DNA from: CAWFXC01 sp963819735
Lineage (GTDB): Bacteria > Actinomycetota > Acidimicrobiia > IMCC26256 > DASPTH01
Length of the DNA stretch: 64,000 nucleotides
NCBI GenBank assembly: GCA_963819735.1
Contig: CAWFXC010000005.1
Location: 62,001 to 126,000, forward strand
Direction: 5' to 3'
Shown: positions 1 to 8,072 of the stretch, one piece after another
How positions within the stretch are numbered: position 1 is the first letter of the stretch
Layout: every line of letters begins with the position of its first letter
Translations under genes and position numbers: made by a program
Notes under the pieces: model-generated
The model's input: only the letters and a program-made list of their open reading frames with translations
What the model was told of the DNA's origin: nothing
Database searches by the model: none

Positions 1-1
1 C

Positions 2-535
2 GATGGGCAGACCGAACCGGGCGAGCCGACCGCGCCGGCGGGTCCCGTCGCCGGCGCCGACACCGGCGCCGGCACGGACCGAGCGACCGACCGTCGGCCG
101 CCGCGCCGGCTCGAGATCGCCTGGACCGACCTCGGCGCGCTGCGGGCCGACCAGGCGGACGACCTCGACCGCATCCTGGCCGCGGCGCGAGCGGACGAGC
201 CCGCGCGTCGTCAGGTCGCCGCCGTCCTGCTCGCGGGGGCTCCGGCCGACGTCGCGTCAGCCGAGTGGGCGCGACTCCTCGACGACCCGAGCCGCATGGT
301 CCGCCGCAGTGCCATCGACACCATCGTCGACGCCGACCGCGAGACGTTGCGGCCGCTGCTGGAACGGGCGCTCGACGACTCCGACCCCTGGGTCCGGTGG
401 AAGGCGCTACGGGGAATCGCCACACTGGGCGCAGACGCGAGCCGCGCCGCAGTCGAGGCCCATGCCGCGGATCCCGACTTCCGTGTCCGCCTCGAAGCGG
501 CGCGGGTGTTCTCCAACGACCCGACCCATCGATGA
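2..535 (+). CDS. HEAT-repeat protein, C-terminal part (5' end outside window)
   Basis: The reading frame is open from the window edge to a TGA at 533-535, so only the last 177 codons are seen. The first part is low-complexity and rich in Gly, Pro, Ala and Asp. From about residue 60 it shows helical repeats of HEAT type: VRRSAIDTIVD, then VRWKALRGIATLG, then FRVRLEAARVF, spaced about 30 residues apart with Asp/Pro turns. HEAT repeats form protein-binding solenoids, and nothing visible gives a catalytic role. The next gene on this strand starts about 40 bases later. The identity of the whole protein is unknown. Confidence 0.7.
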   Translation, partial: DGQTEPGEPTAPAGPVAGADTGAGTDRATDRRPPRRLEIAWTDLGALRADQADDLDRILAAARADEPARRQVAAVLLAGAPADVASAEWARLLDDPSRMVRRSAIDTIVDADRETLRPLLERALDDSDPWVRWKALRGIATLGADASRAAVEAHAADPDFRVRLEAARVFSNDPTHR

Positions 536-575
536 CCGGCGCGTGAGCGTCGACTCGACCCGAGAGGTGGCCGCC

Positions 576-1406
576 GTGCCGGACGACATTCGCAACGTGT
601 CGGACGAGGAGTACTGGAAGGTCTTCGAGCGGAAGTGGACCGGCCTGCTGAGCTACCGGTACCTCGGCCGCACCCACACCTTCGACAAGAACGGCGACAA
701 CCGGATGGTGCTGCGCCGCGACATGCGCAACGCGGTGGGCGGCCTGATGGTGGCGCCGCTGTGCATCGCGTCACCCGAATCCGGCGGTATGGAGGACGAC
801 CTCTACGTCCCGAATCCGGTGATCGCGTCGATGCTCCTGCTCGACGATCCGCGCGACGTGCGCGAGATCGAGATACGGCCCGAGACGTTGCACATCGGGC
901 GCCGGATGGGGTTCAGCCGTTCGCGCATCCTCGACGCCGACAATCCCGAGCGGGTCATCGCGCTCTCGGAGGGCATGGGCGTCAGCCTGGGTGCGCCGCC
1001 CCCCGGGTTCGCGCCGGTCGAGAACCCGCCGATCGACCTGCCCGACGAGAGCATGCTCCCGCCCCTGCACGTGGCGTACGGCGCCGAACGCAACGCCGAC
1101 GGCGCATGGCAGTTGCGCGAGTTGAGCGACGACATCGCCTCGCCCGATGCCGCCCTCCACCTCGGGCCGATCCACGTGACGCTGGAGGCGGCGGCGACCG
1201 ACTACGCGACGACCGCGGCGGGGGGCGACGTGCAGATCGAATCCTGGCACGTGATGTTCGTCACGCGCGGGAAGGTCGGCCCCTTCCCCGTGAGCTGCGA
1301 CACCGAGGTGAACGGTGATCGCATCGGATGCGTGCTCACGCTGCGCGACGCGGGGAACGGTGACCGCACCGTCACCACCGCGTCGGCGACGTTCCGTCGC
1401 GTCTGA
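576..1406 (+). CDS. Hotdog-fold, thioesterase-like protein
   Basis: A protein of 276 aa. I chose GTG 576 because GAGAGG lies eight bases upstream; GTG 543 in the same frame is possible. The sequence looks like two hotdog halves. The first is around residues 40-115 (RNAVGGLMVAPLCIA, then a strand ending IEIRPETLHIGR). The second is around 150-275 (LHLGPIHVTLEAAATDYA, then ESWHVMFVTRGKVGPF). Such proteins act on or bind acyl-CoA or acyl thioesters in the cytosol. No certain catalytic residue is visible, so the thioesterase role is inferred from fold appearance and from the ligase/kinase operon that faces it. It converges on the kinase gene with an 11-base gap. Confidence 0.55.
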   Translation: MPDDIRNVSDEEYWKVFERKWTGLLSYRYLGRTHTFDKNGDNRMVLRRDMRNAVGGLMVAPLCIASPESGGMEDDLYVPNPVIASMLLLDDPRDVREIEIRPETLHIGRRMGFSRSRILDADNPERVIALSEGMGVSLGAPPPGFAPVENPPIDLPDESMLPPLHVAYGAERNADGAWQLRELSDDIASPDAALHLGPIHVTLEAAATDYATTAAGGDVQIESWHVMFVTRGKVGPFPVSCDTEVNGDRIGCVLTLRDAGNGDRTVTTASATFRRV

Positions 1407-1417
1407 CGCGACGTGGT

Positions 1418-2686
1418 TCAGCGATCGAGGTGCTTCGGGCTGGCGACGATCAACTTGTCGCGCACGGACAGAGCGAGGGACGGCCAGTCGTCGCCGTCGT
1501 AGGTGACGGCCGGGAAGGCGAGCTCTCGTTCCACCGTGGCGAGCAGGTTGGCGGCAACGCGGGCTTCGTATGACAACGCGGCGTCGTCGCCGGGGACCAC
1601 CTTGTCGGTGAGGAGCTCGCGCACCGCGTCGAGCAGCTCGCGCGACGTCGGTCGCCCGAACGCGCGTCCATCGTCGGGGAGCGGCTCGGGGCGCGGGGCG
1701 ACGAGTGCAGCGCGGCACGCGTCGGGGGCCAGCAGCTCGATGAGGTCCCACTCCTGCCCGGCGGTCCGCCGGCCCACCGCGGCCAGGTCGATCGACCGGA
1801 CCCGGCCCGACAGGTGGTAGTCGGCCTGGATCATGCACCCGATACCCCAGGTCAGCGTCTTGGCGGTGATCCACCAGTGCAGCGCGTCGCGGTCGACGGG
1901 CCGTCCGCCCGCGGCCTCGTAGGCGACGACGAGCTCGTCGATCGTCCCGAGCCCGCCGACTTCGAGCGGTTCGCCGAAGCGCCACGCCTTGAGGCAGAGC
2001 CACGCGAGGTCTTCGAGGGGATCGCCGATGTGCAGGATCTCCCAGTCGATGACGGCGGCGAGGCCGGTGGGCCCGACGATGAGGTTGCCCATGCGCAGGT
2101 CGCCGTGGACGAGCGCGTCGGTGGCAAGGGGCGGGCGGTGGGCGAGGAGCCATTCGTGCGCGCGGTCGAAGGTCGCACTGCGGTCATCGAGCGCGAGATA
2201 CTTGTCCCACACGCTCAGAGGATCGGCCGGGGCCGCGCTCGGAACCTCCGCGGGATCGATGGCGTGCAGACCAGCGAGGAACTCACCGAGCTCGCCGACC
2301 AACACGCGCCGGGCCGGCGCGTACTCCTCGCCGCGGAGGATGCGGCGGGCGATGGTCTCGCCCGGCACACGGCGCATGACCAGGCCGGCGGTGCCGAGCT
2401 GCGTACCGTCGTCGTCGGCGATGACTTCGGGCACGCGCAACCCGGCGCGTTCACACGCGCGCATGGCGTCGGCCTCGCGCCGCATCGCGCCCGGCGCGCC
2501 CCGACGGCCCGGTGGATCGCGGCGCAGGATCAGTTCCACGCCGTTGGCGCGGAAGCTCCACGTCTCGCGCGACGCGCCGCCGGTGAGGCGACGCAGCTCG
2601 GTGATCTCGACCGGCGCGCCGATCGCGGGTTCGACCGCGGTGGCGAGCCCCTCAGGCGCCGGCTGCGATTCCGACGGGGAGGTCAT
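1418..2686 (-). CDS. APH-family kinase with C-terminal DUF6285-like domain
   Basis: A protein of 422 aa. The aminoglycoside-phosphotransferase fold spans about residues 25-300. The catalytic loop HGDLRMGN (194-201) gives base D196 and N201, and the metal-binding VIDWE has D214. Residues 345-420 form a separate helical domain (PTSRELLDAVRELL ... YEARVAANLLATVERE) that I read as DUF6285. Kinases of this type (ACAD10/11, LvaA) phosphorylate 4-hydroxyacyl-CoA so that an ACAD-like partner can remove the phosphate. I infer that role here rather than antibiotic resistance, because the gene ends an operon with an acyl-CoA ligase. It overlaps the preceding gene by 35 bases. Confidence 0.85.
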   Translation of the reverse strand: MTSPSESQPAPEGLATAVEPAIGAPVEITELRRLTGGASRETWSFRANGVELILRRDPPGRRGAPGAMRREADAMRACERAGLRVPEVIADDDGTQLGTAGLVMRRVPGETIARRILRGEEYAPARRVLVGELGEFLAGLHAIDPAEVPSAAPADPLSVWDKYLALDDRSATFDRAHEWLLAHRPPLATDALVHGDLRMGNLIVGPTGLAAVIDWEILHIGDPLEDLAWLCLKAWRFGEPLEVGGLGTIDELVVAYEAAGGRPVDRDALHWWITAKTLTWGIGCMIQADYHLSGRVRSIDLAAVGRRTAGQEWDLIELLAPDACRAALVAPRPEPLPDDGRAFGRPTSRELLDAVRELLTDKVVPGDDAALSYEARVAANLLATVERELAFPAVTYDGDDWPSLALSVRDKLIVASPKHLDR

Positions 2687-3674
2687 CGACGACCTGGTCG
2701 AGGTACTCGGACAGCCCGGCGCCGGTGAGCGTGCCGCACGTCCAGCGGGTCATGCCCTCGGTGATGCGCGTGACCTTGCCGGCGCGGCGGTTGCGCAACG
2801 GGATGCTCGACCACACGGTGCCGTGGAGCTCGTACGTGGTGTCGTCGGTCGTGACCAGCACCGTGCTGCTGGTGACGAACCCTTCGTCGTCGTACTGGGA
2901 GGCGAGGTCCATGCCGCGCACGGGCACGAGTCGAGTGTCGCCGTAGCGGTCGCGGTCGTAGACGTGTCCACTGACGTGCCGCGCGGTGGCGTCGGTCTCC
3001 TCACCGCGCAGCGTGCACCCGATCGCGAGCGGGCCGAAGTCGGCGGTGACCCAGCGGTACCACCAGATGCTCTGCCACACACGCGGTCCCCACGAGTGGT
3101 CGCGCAGGCCGAAGCTCTCGGTGAGCTCGAACTCGTCGTCGCCGATCCGCACCACGCCGGTGCTCGCCATGTGTTGCTCGGTGTGGCCGCGCGCGAACTG
3201 GTGGGCGGTGCCGGGCGGCGGCTCCTCACCCTCGTCGAACTCGGGCTCTCCGCCCGAGGGTTCGGCGACCGCGGTGAGTCGGAGATCGATGGTGCACGGT
3301 TCGTGCGGGTTGTTGGCGAAGGCGGCTTTCGGATCGGCCATCTCGCGCGGGTGGGTGAGCACGCACACCGTGCCCTCGAACGTGACGTGGTGCTCCTCGT
3401 ACGGTGCCACCACTTCGAACCGCAGACCACCGGCATCGTGCGCGGTGTGCCCCTCGATGTGGGGACGCTCGAACATGAACCCGATCCGGCCGTCGGGGAG
3501 GTAGAGGCACACCGTCATCTCGGCGTACCCCTCGTTCGGCCGGGCGCCCATGCGCACCCACCCCCCGAACCCGGTCGGCCGGTCGGAGAAGCTGTAGTAG
3601 CGACTCTCGTTGAAGTTGGGGTCGTCGTCGGCTTCGTGGAGGAGGTCGTCCTCCGGTTCCCGTCGTACGCGCAT
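2652..3674 (-). CDS. DUF7064/DUF7065-like protein
   Basis: A protein of 340 aa. ATG 3674 is preceded by GGAG at five bases; a longer frame extends upstream without a better start. The protein is rich in beta strands, aromatic residues and Asp/Glu. The conserved-looking block HSWGPRVWQSIWWYRW at about 205-220 resembles the two-domain lipocalin/AttH-like proteins annotated as DUF7064/DUF7065 in lipid-degrading actinobacteria. No catalytic signature is visible. It sits between an acyl-CoA ligase and an APH-type kinase in one minus-strand operon, so it may bind or modify a lipid-like substrate. That role is inferred from context only. Confidence 0.6.
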   Translation of the reverse strand: MRVRREPEDDLLHEADDDPNFNESRYYSFSDRPTGFGGWVRMGARPNEGYAEMTVCLYLPDGRIGFMFERPHIEGHTAHDAGGLRFEVVAPYEEHHVTFEGTVCVLTHPREMADPKAAFANNPHEPCTIDLRLTAVAEPSGGEPEFDEGEEPPPGTAHQFARGHTEQHMASTGVVRIGDDEFELTESFGLRDHSWGPRVWQSIWWYRWVTADFGPLAIGCTLRGEETDATARHVSGHVYDRDRYGDTRLVPVRGMDLASQYDDEGFVTSSTVLVTTDDTTYELHGTVWSSIPLRNRRAGKVTRITEGMTRWTCGTLTGAGLSEYLDQVVDDLPVGIAAGA

Positions 3675-3754
3675 GTGTGCTCCAGGCGAGATTGGGTGCT
3701 TCGGCTCGCTCCGGTTCGAGGACACTACCGAAGTTCGACGAACGGTCGCGGCGG

Positions 3755-5383
3755 CTACGGGGCCGGGGCCGCGTCGACTGCGTCGAGCGCCGCCTGCTTG
3801 GCCCACGCGTAGTCGGCCTTGCCCGACGCGTGCCGGCCGATGGGATCGCAGACGAGTACGGCGCGTGGTGCCTTGAAGCGCGCGACGGACTGCGCGGCGA
3901 ACTCGCGCACATCGTGCGGGGTGAGCGAGGCTCCGGGGCGCAACTGAACGAGCGCGACGACTTCCTCCCCGAACCGTTCGCTCGGGCGGCCCACGACGAG
4001 CGCGTCGAGGACGTCGGGATGACGGCGGATCACCTCCTCGACCTCTTCGACGAACACCTTCTCGCCGCCCGTGTTCACGACCATCGAGTCGCGGCCGAGC
4101 ATCGTGATCGTGCCGTCGGCGGCGAACGTCGCCCGGTCACCGGGCACCGACACGCGTTGCCCGTCGATGATCGGGAACGTGCGCTCGGTGGCCTCACGGT
4201 TGTCGAGATAGCCGAGCGGGATCCGCCCCGTGCGCGCGGTCCAGCCGATCTCGTCGTCGCCGGGGGCGAGGAAGCGCGTGTGGTCGGCGGAGAGCACCGT
4301 CGCGCCGGCCGAGGGCACGAACTGGCGCGTCTCGTCGCCCTTACGGGAGGCCCCGAACGCCATCCCACCGGTCTCCGACGATCCGTACCCGTCCCTGACC
4401 AGCAAGTGGGGGAGGAGTTCGAGCAACTCGTGCTTCAGCGCCGGGCTGGTGAACGCGCCCCCGGTTCCGAGACTGACGAGTGACGAGAGGTCGTAGTGGC
4501 GGTTCCGCAACTCCTCGACGATCGGCCGCGCGTAGGCGTCGCCCACGATCGTCATGAGCGTGACGTGCTCGCGTTCGGCGGTCTCGAGGATCGTGCGGAC
4601 GTCGAACGGTTTGGCGTCGTCGTGGAGCACGACCGTCGCGCCGTTGTGGAGACCCGAGAAGACCGTCCACTGGGCCGCCGCATGCATCAGCGGGGGCGCG
4701 GCGAACCAGATGCCGGCGCCGACTGACGCGACGGCGGTGATCTGCTCGGCCGTGGCGCCCTCGATGCCGGCCATGGCCGACACGTAGGCGTCGGCCTGCC
4801 GCCAGAGCACACCCTTCGGGCTCCCGGTGGTACCGCCGGTGCACACGAGGTAGAGGTCGTCGGGAGACGGAGTGGGCAGGGCCGAGACGTCACCCGTTGC
4901 GGCGATCGCATCCTCGTACGCGATGCTCCCCGGCATCGGGGGGACGTCGGAGCCGTCGTCGACGTGGACGAGCAGCGTGCCGTCGAGGTCCGCGTCAGCG
5001 AGCAGGGCCGCGAGGTGCCGGTGGTACACGATGGCGTCGGAGCCGACCTGGTGCAGCAGCGCCGCGACCTCGCGTGGGTTGTAGTGGTGATTGACGTTGT
5101 ACGGGACCGCCCGCGCCCGCCAGCTGCCGATCATCGTCTCGACGTACTCGGGGCAGTTCGACAACAGGATCGCGACGCGGCTCTGGCCGCACTCCCACCG
5201 CTCCAGCCCGGCGAAGTCGCGCGGCGGGTCGAGGCGCTCGTGGAGGAACGCGCCGAGCCTCCGAGTGCGCGCCTGGACCTCGGCGAAGGTGCGGCGGACG
5301 GAGGTCCACACCAGCATCTCGCGGTCGGGCGCCACCTCGGTGATGACGTCGAGCACGGGAGGGAGCGACCACTCGTTGGTCAT
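3755..5383 (-). CDS. Acyl-CoA synthetase, FadD19-like
   Basis: A protein of 542 aa that should adenylate a carboxylic acid and transfer it to CoA. The ATP-binding loop CTGGTTGSPKGV is at 181-192 and is followed by LWRQ, as in sterol side-chain ligases of the FadD19 group. DGYGSSETGG lies near residue 330. The C-terminal adenylation lysine is K522 in GRHASGKADY. The length is normal for the family. It is the first gene of a minus-strand operon, followed 80 bases later by the DUF7064/7065-like gene and then by the kinase. The 56-base gap to the divergent gene holds a copy of the AAAGnTCtAGAT element. The exact substrate is not determined by sequence. Confidence 0.88.
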   Translation of the reverse strand: MTNEWSLPPVLDVITEVAPDREMLVWTSVRRTFAEVQARTRRLGAFLHERLDPPRDFAGLERWECGQSRVAILLSNCPEYVETMIGSWRARAVPYNVNHHYNPREVAALLHQVGSDAIVYHRHLAALLADADLDGTLLVHVDDGSDVPPMPGSIAYEDAIAATGDVSALPTPSPDDLYLVCTGGTTGSPKGVLWRQADAYVSAMAGIEGATAEQITAVASVGAGIWFAAPPLMHAAAQWTVFSGLHNGATVVLHDDAKPFDVRTILETAEREHVTLMTIVGDAYARPIVEELRNRHYDLSSLVSLGTGGAFTSPALKHELLELLPHLLVRDGYGSSETGGMAFGASRKGDETRQFVPSAGATVLSADHTRFLAPGDDEIGWTARTGRIPLGYLDNREATERTFPIIDGQRVSVPGDRATFAADGTITMLGRDSMVVNTGGEKVFVEEVEEVIRRHPDVLDALVVGRPSERFGEEVVALVQLRPGASLTPHDVREFAAQSVARFKAPRAVLVCDPIGRHASGKADYAWAKQAALDAVDAAPAP

Positions 5384-5397
5384 GGCGGCACGCTACC

Positions 5398-5417
5398 AAA
5401 GCTCTAGATCTTTCGGG
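5398..5417. promoter_or_regulatory. Shared AAAGnTCtAGAT element, copy 1
   Basis: AAAGCTCTAGATCTTTCGGG lies in the 56-base gap between the divergent ligase (start 5383) and the NIPSNAP-like gene (start 5440). Four similar sites (8010, 15946, 19951, 31349) head other catabolic units. It could be an operator or an unusual promoter core. Confidence 0.5.
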
Positions 5418-5439
5418 CAAAGCGCGTTACCGTACCGAC

Positions 5440-6192
5440 GTGACCGAAGCCGTGAACGAGAAGCTCTACCTGCACGAGTTCGTCGACATCGTCGGGCACA
5501 ACCGTGCGAAGTACATGTACCACATGACCGCGAACTTCTCGCCGATGGCGCAGGAGGACCGCGACCAGCTGTGTTACGGCGTGTGGGGGGTGCTCGGGAG
5601 CACGGGCCGATGGCCGCAGGTCGTCAACATCTGGGAGCTCGACGGGTGGGACGGCGCGGCGCCGTACTTCCGGCACGAGACCGGCGATCGGACGATGCAG
5701 GACCCGCGCATGGCGAAGTGGTGGGCGGCCGCGGTTCCGCTGCGCAACGGGGGCGACGACCGGCTGCTGGTTCCCGCGCCCTGGATGCGCACGATCAGCG
5801 AAGTCTGTTCCGATGGCGTCACCGGCGAGGTGTACGCGCACGAACAGGTCGGGGTGCGGCCGGGAACGTCGGCCGAATTCCTCGAACTGCTGCGGGAACG
5901 CGGGCGCGCGGTGCGCGAGCGCTACGGGTGGGAGCTCGTCGGCGCGTGGGAGACGTCGATGGTCGACGATTCCGAGTGCTTCCTGCTCTGGGCGATCCCC
6001 ACGTGGGAGCAGTGGTCAGGGTTCGAGAAGGCGCAGCGCACCGACGACGACATCGTGACCTTCCGCCGGGACGCCCGCGAGCTCATCACGTCGACGCACC
6101 GCATCCTGCTGGTCGACTCGCCGTTCTGTCCGTTCAAGATCGGTCGCCAGCCGAGCCGCACCGACCGCACGGAGCCGTGGGACGAAGGCTGA
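5440..6192 (+). CDS. NIPSNAP/ABM-like two-domain protein
   Basis: A protein of 250 aa from a GTG start. Two ferredoxin-like halves can be seen. Residues 8-95 carry LHEFVDIVGHNRAKYMYHM and VVNIWELDGWDGAAPYFRH. Residues 125-215 carry GEVYAHEQVGVRPGTSAEF and CFLLWAIPTWEQWSGFEKA. The W/Y-rich dimerisation pattern resembles NIPSNAP or antibiotic-monooxygenase-like (ABM) domains. These are small cytosolic proteins that often accompany lipid or aromatic degradation genes. The catalytic role is unknown. It is divergent from the ligase operon and shares its regulatory gap, and it converges on the Dabb gene with a 6-base gap. Confidence 0.6.
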   Translation: MTEAVNEKLYLHEFVDIVGHNRAKYMYHMTANFSPMAQEDRDQLCYGVWGVLGSTGRWPQVVNIWELDGWDGAAPYFRHETGDRTMQDPRMAKWWAAAVPLRNGGDDRLLVPAPWMRTISEVCSDGVTGEVYAHEQVGVRPGTSAEFLELLRERGRAVRERYGWELVGAWETSMVDDSECFLLWAIPTWEQWSGFEKAQRTDDDIVTFRRDARELITSTHRILLVDSPFCPFKIGRQPSRTDRTEPWDEG

Positions 6193-6198
6193 CGACGC

Positions 6199-6501
6199 TT
6201 ACTTGACGTCTTCGATCTCGTAGATCGCGACGTGCTCGTCGATGGTCAACGGCAGCGACCACGCGAGCACCTCGGAGTGCTTCGGCCCCGCGGCGTACCG
6301 GTGCAACGCGTCGACGTCGGCGAAGACGGTGGTGACGACGTAGTGGCCCGGCCGGCGCGCGCCGGTCCGCGCGTCGATGCAGGGGCCGATCTCCGCGTGC
6401 AGGACGTTGGGGTCGGCGAGCACCATCTCCCGGGCCCGGTCGAGGGCCTCGGCGACGACCTCGGGCGCGACGGTCACGGTGGCGTGGACCCGGATCGTCA
6501 T
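6199..6501 (-). CDS. Dabb/ABM-like small protein
   Basis: A protein of 100 aa with one ferredoxin-like alpha/beta domain: MTIRVHATVTVAPE, a helix, GHYVVTTVFADVDALHRYAAG, then HVAIYEIEDVK. This pattern fits the dimeric alpha/beta barrel proteins (Dabb, stress-responsive A/B barrel). Its ATG overlaps the TGA of the upstream kinase-like gene (ATGA), so the two are probably translated together. It may be a small lyase/isomerase or a binding partner. No active-site residue can be named with confidence. Confidence 0.7.
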   Translation of the reverse strand: MTIRVHATVTVAPEVVAEALDRAREMVLADPNVLHAEIGPCIDARTGARRPGHYVVTTVFADVDALHRYAAGPKHSEVLAWSLPLTIDEHVAIYEIEDVK

Positions 6502-7910
6502 CGCGTGCCCGGGATCGCGCCCGCCGGCCAGCTCTCGTCGTCGGCGCGGGCCGTCGCCCGGTCGGGGCGGAGGCTGCGCAGCGGTGGGTGGCGCAGCAGC
6601 AACGACTGGGGCGAGGCCAGGCTGAGGTGCAGCCGCTGGGCTCGCGCGTCGAGCAGGCGGACGACCTCCTCCTCGTGCTCGGGCCCCGCTCGTTCCACGA
6701 AGTCGACCAGCTCGGCATCGGCGGCGGCCGCATCGGGACGGTGGCCGAGCATCCGGGCCAGGTCGTCGAGGTCGGCGGCGTCGAGTGCGGGCCCGATCTC
6801 GTCGACCCGCCGCAGGTGGTTCGCGACCCGGGCGAGGCCGACCCGCTCGTAGTCGTCGAGGAAGCCGGACGCTCCCGCGGCCCGGAGGCTCGACGTGAGG
6901 TGGCGGTACGCCGGCGCGTGACGCGTGGGGTGTGGCTCCGGGACCGCCACCGGTTCGAGGCGGTAGCCGCGCATCTCGGCGATGACCTCGAGCGCCCAGC
7001 GCGCGCCGTTGACGTACCACGCGAGGTACGACAACCAGTCGGTGCCGCGCAACGGGTCGGCGAGCGGCGGACCGACCGAGATGACGGACAGCGTGTTGTA
7101 GAGCACGGTGTGGTAGTCGACGACGTCGTGGTCGATCACGACGCCGGTCGCCGCTTCGTAGCGGGCCGCGGTGTCGGCGAGGTCTCCGACGTTCTTCAGC
7201 GTGTCGCGCACGCGCAGCGCGGCGAGATCCATCATCGGGTCGCCGACGTGCGCGTGTTCGAAGTCGAGGAGGCCCGTGATCCGGCCGTCGTCGAACATGA
7301 ATTGGAACGAGTCGTAGGTGGTGAACCGCGCCTCGCGGTGCCGGTGCGGCGGCACGTTGCCGGCCAGCCACCTCCGCAGGAAGACCGCGACGGGGTCGGG
7401 CGGGATCCCCTCCATCATCCGGTCGTAGCCCGCCTCCATCTTGCGGAAGAACGAGAGGGCAGTGGCGGCGGAGTCCGCCGGAACCTCGAAACCGGCCACG
7501 GCCGCCGCGGTGAGCGGGATCGCGTAGATCCGGGCGAGGAGCGCGAGGTATTCGTCGACGACGCGTTCACGCTCGCGGTCGTCGGCCGCGAATGAGAGGT
7601 CGACGGAGCCATGCAGCCGGTCCATCACCAGCGCGTAGGGATCGTCGCAGAGCCCGAACGCGTGGGGTACGGGCAAACCGTGCGACTCCAGCAGCTCGTG
7701 GACGGCCACTTCGTCGGCGATCCGGTACGGCATCACGATTCGCGGCTCGCGCTCGCCGCGCGCGTGGAGCGGGAGGATGCGCCCGCCGACCTCGACGTCG
7801 ATGTCCCAGGCGGGGCGCCACCGCGGCGCCCGGTCGACGCGGGTGACGCGGCCGTGCACCGTGCGCTCGACCCAGCCCGCGAGATGTGCCGCTTCGTCGC
7901 CGTCGCCCAC
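6498..7910 (-). CDS. APH-like phosphotransferase family protein with altered catalytic loop
   Basis: A protein of 470 aa from GTG 7910, the most upstream acceptable start in frame. The N lobe is around 30-130 (GLPVPHAFGLCDDPYALVMDRL). The metal-binding segment LLDFEHAHVGDPMMDLA is clear near 255-271. The usual catalytic HGDxxxxN is replaced by TYDSFQFM: the Asp is kept, but His becomes Thr-Tyr and Asn becomes Met. It may therefore be a non-canonical kinase or a pseudokinase. A C-terminal helical extension of about 100 residues follows. It is divergent from an ACAD gene, as APH-like kinases of the ACAD10/11 type often are, and is coupled by ATGA to the Dabb gene. Confidence 0.8.
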   Translation of the reverse strand: MGDGDEAAHLAGWVERTVHGRVTRVDRAPRWRPAWDIDVEVGGRILPLHARGEREPRIVMPYRIADEVAVHELLESHGLPVPHAFGLCDDPYALVMDRLHGSVDLSFAADDRERERVVDEYLALLARIYAIPLTAAAVAGFEVPADSAATALSFFRKMEAGYDRMMEGIPPDPVAVFLRRWLAGNVPPHRHREARFTTYDSFQFMFDDGRITGLLDFEHAHVGDPMMDLAALRVRDTLKNVGDLADTAARYEAATGVVIDHDVVDYHTVLYNTLSVISVGPPLADPLRGTDWLSYLAWYVNGARWALEVIAEMRGYRLEPVAVPEPHPTRHAPAYRHLTSSLRAAGASGFLDDYERVGLARVANHLRRVDEIGPALDAADLDDLARMLGHRPDAAAADAELVDFVERAGPEHEEEVVRLLDARAQRLHLSLASPQSLLLRHPPLRSLRPDRATARADDESWPAGAIPGTR

Positions 7911-8009
7911 TACCGATCCCGTCTGAACCTCGGCCCTGAATTTCTGCTCTGAACTTAGGGTGTGAGCGTCGACCCACCCCGCAGGTGGCCCGGAGTCGCG
8001 AGTGCAAAT

Positions 8010-8029
8010 AAAGTTTAGATGTTTCCGTC
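8010..8029. promoter_or_regulatory. Shared AAAGnTCtAGAT element, copy 2
   Basis: AAAGTTTAGATGTTTCCGTC lies in the divergent gap between the APH-like gene (start 7910) and the ACAD gene (start 8073). The stretch just before it (gtgcaaata) is AT-rich for this genome. Confidence 0.5.
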
Positions 8030-8072
8030 GGGCGATGCGCCGGTGGAGCATCGCCCCGGGGGGAGTACAGCC

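Noticed and set aside
1418..2686. Aminoglycoside resistance gene
   Set aside because: The fold is APH, but the operon partners are acyl-CoA genes and the C-terminal DUF6285-like domain points to CoA-ester kinases.
5403..5409. TCTAGAT in the shared elements read as a plain -10 box
   Set aside because: The match to TAnnnT is poor, and the conserved AAAG plus flanks extends well beyond a -10 box. Kept as a regulatory element instead.
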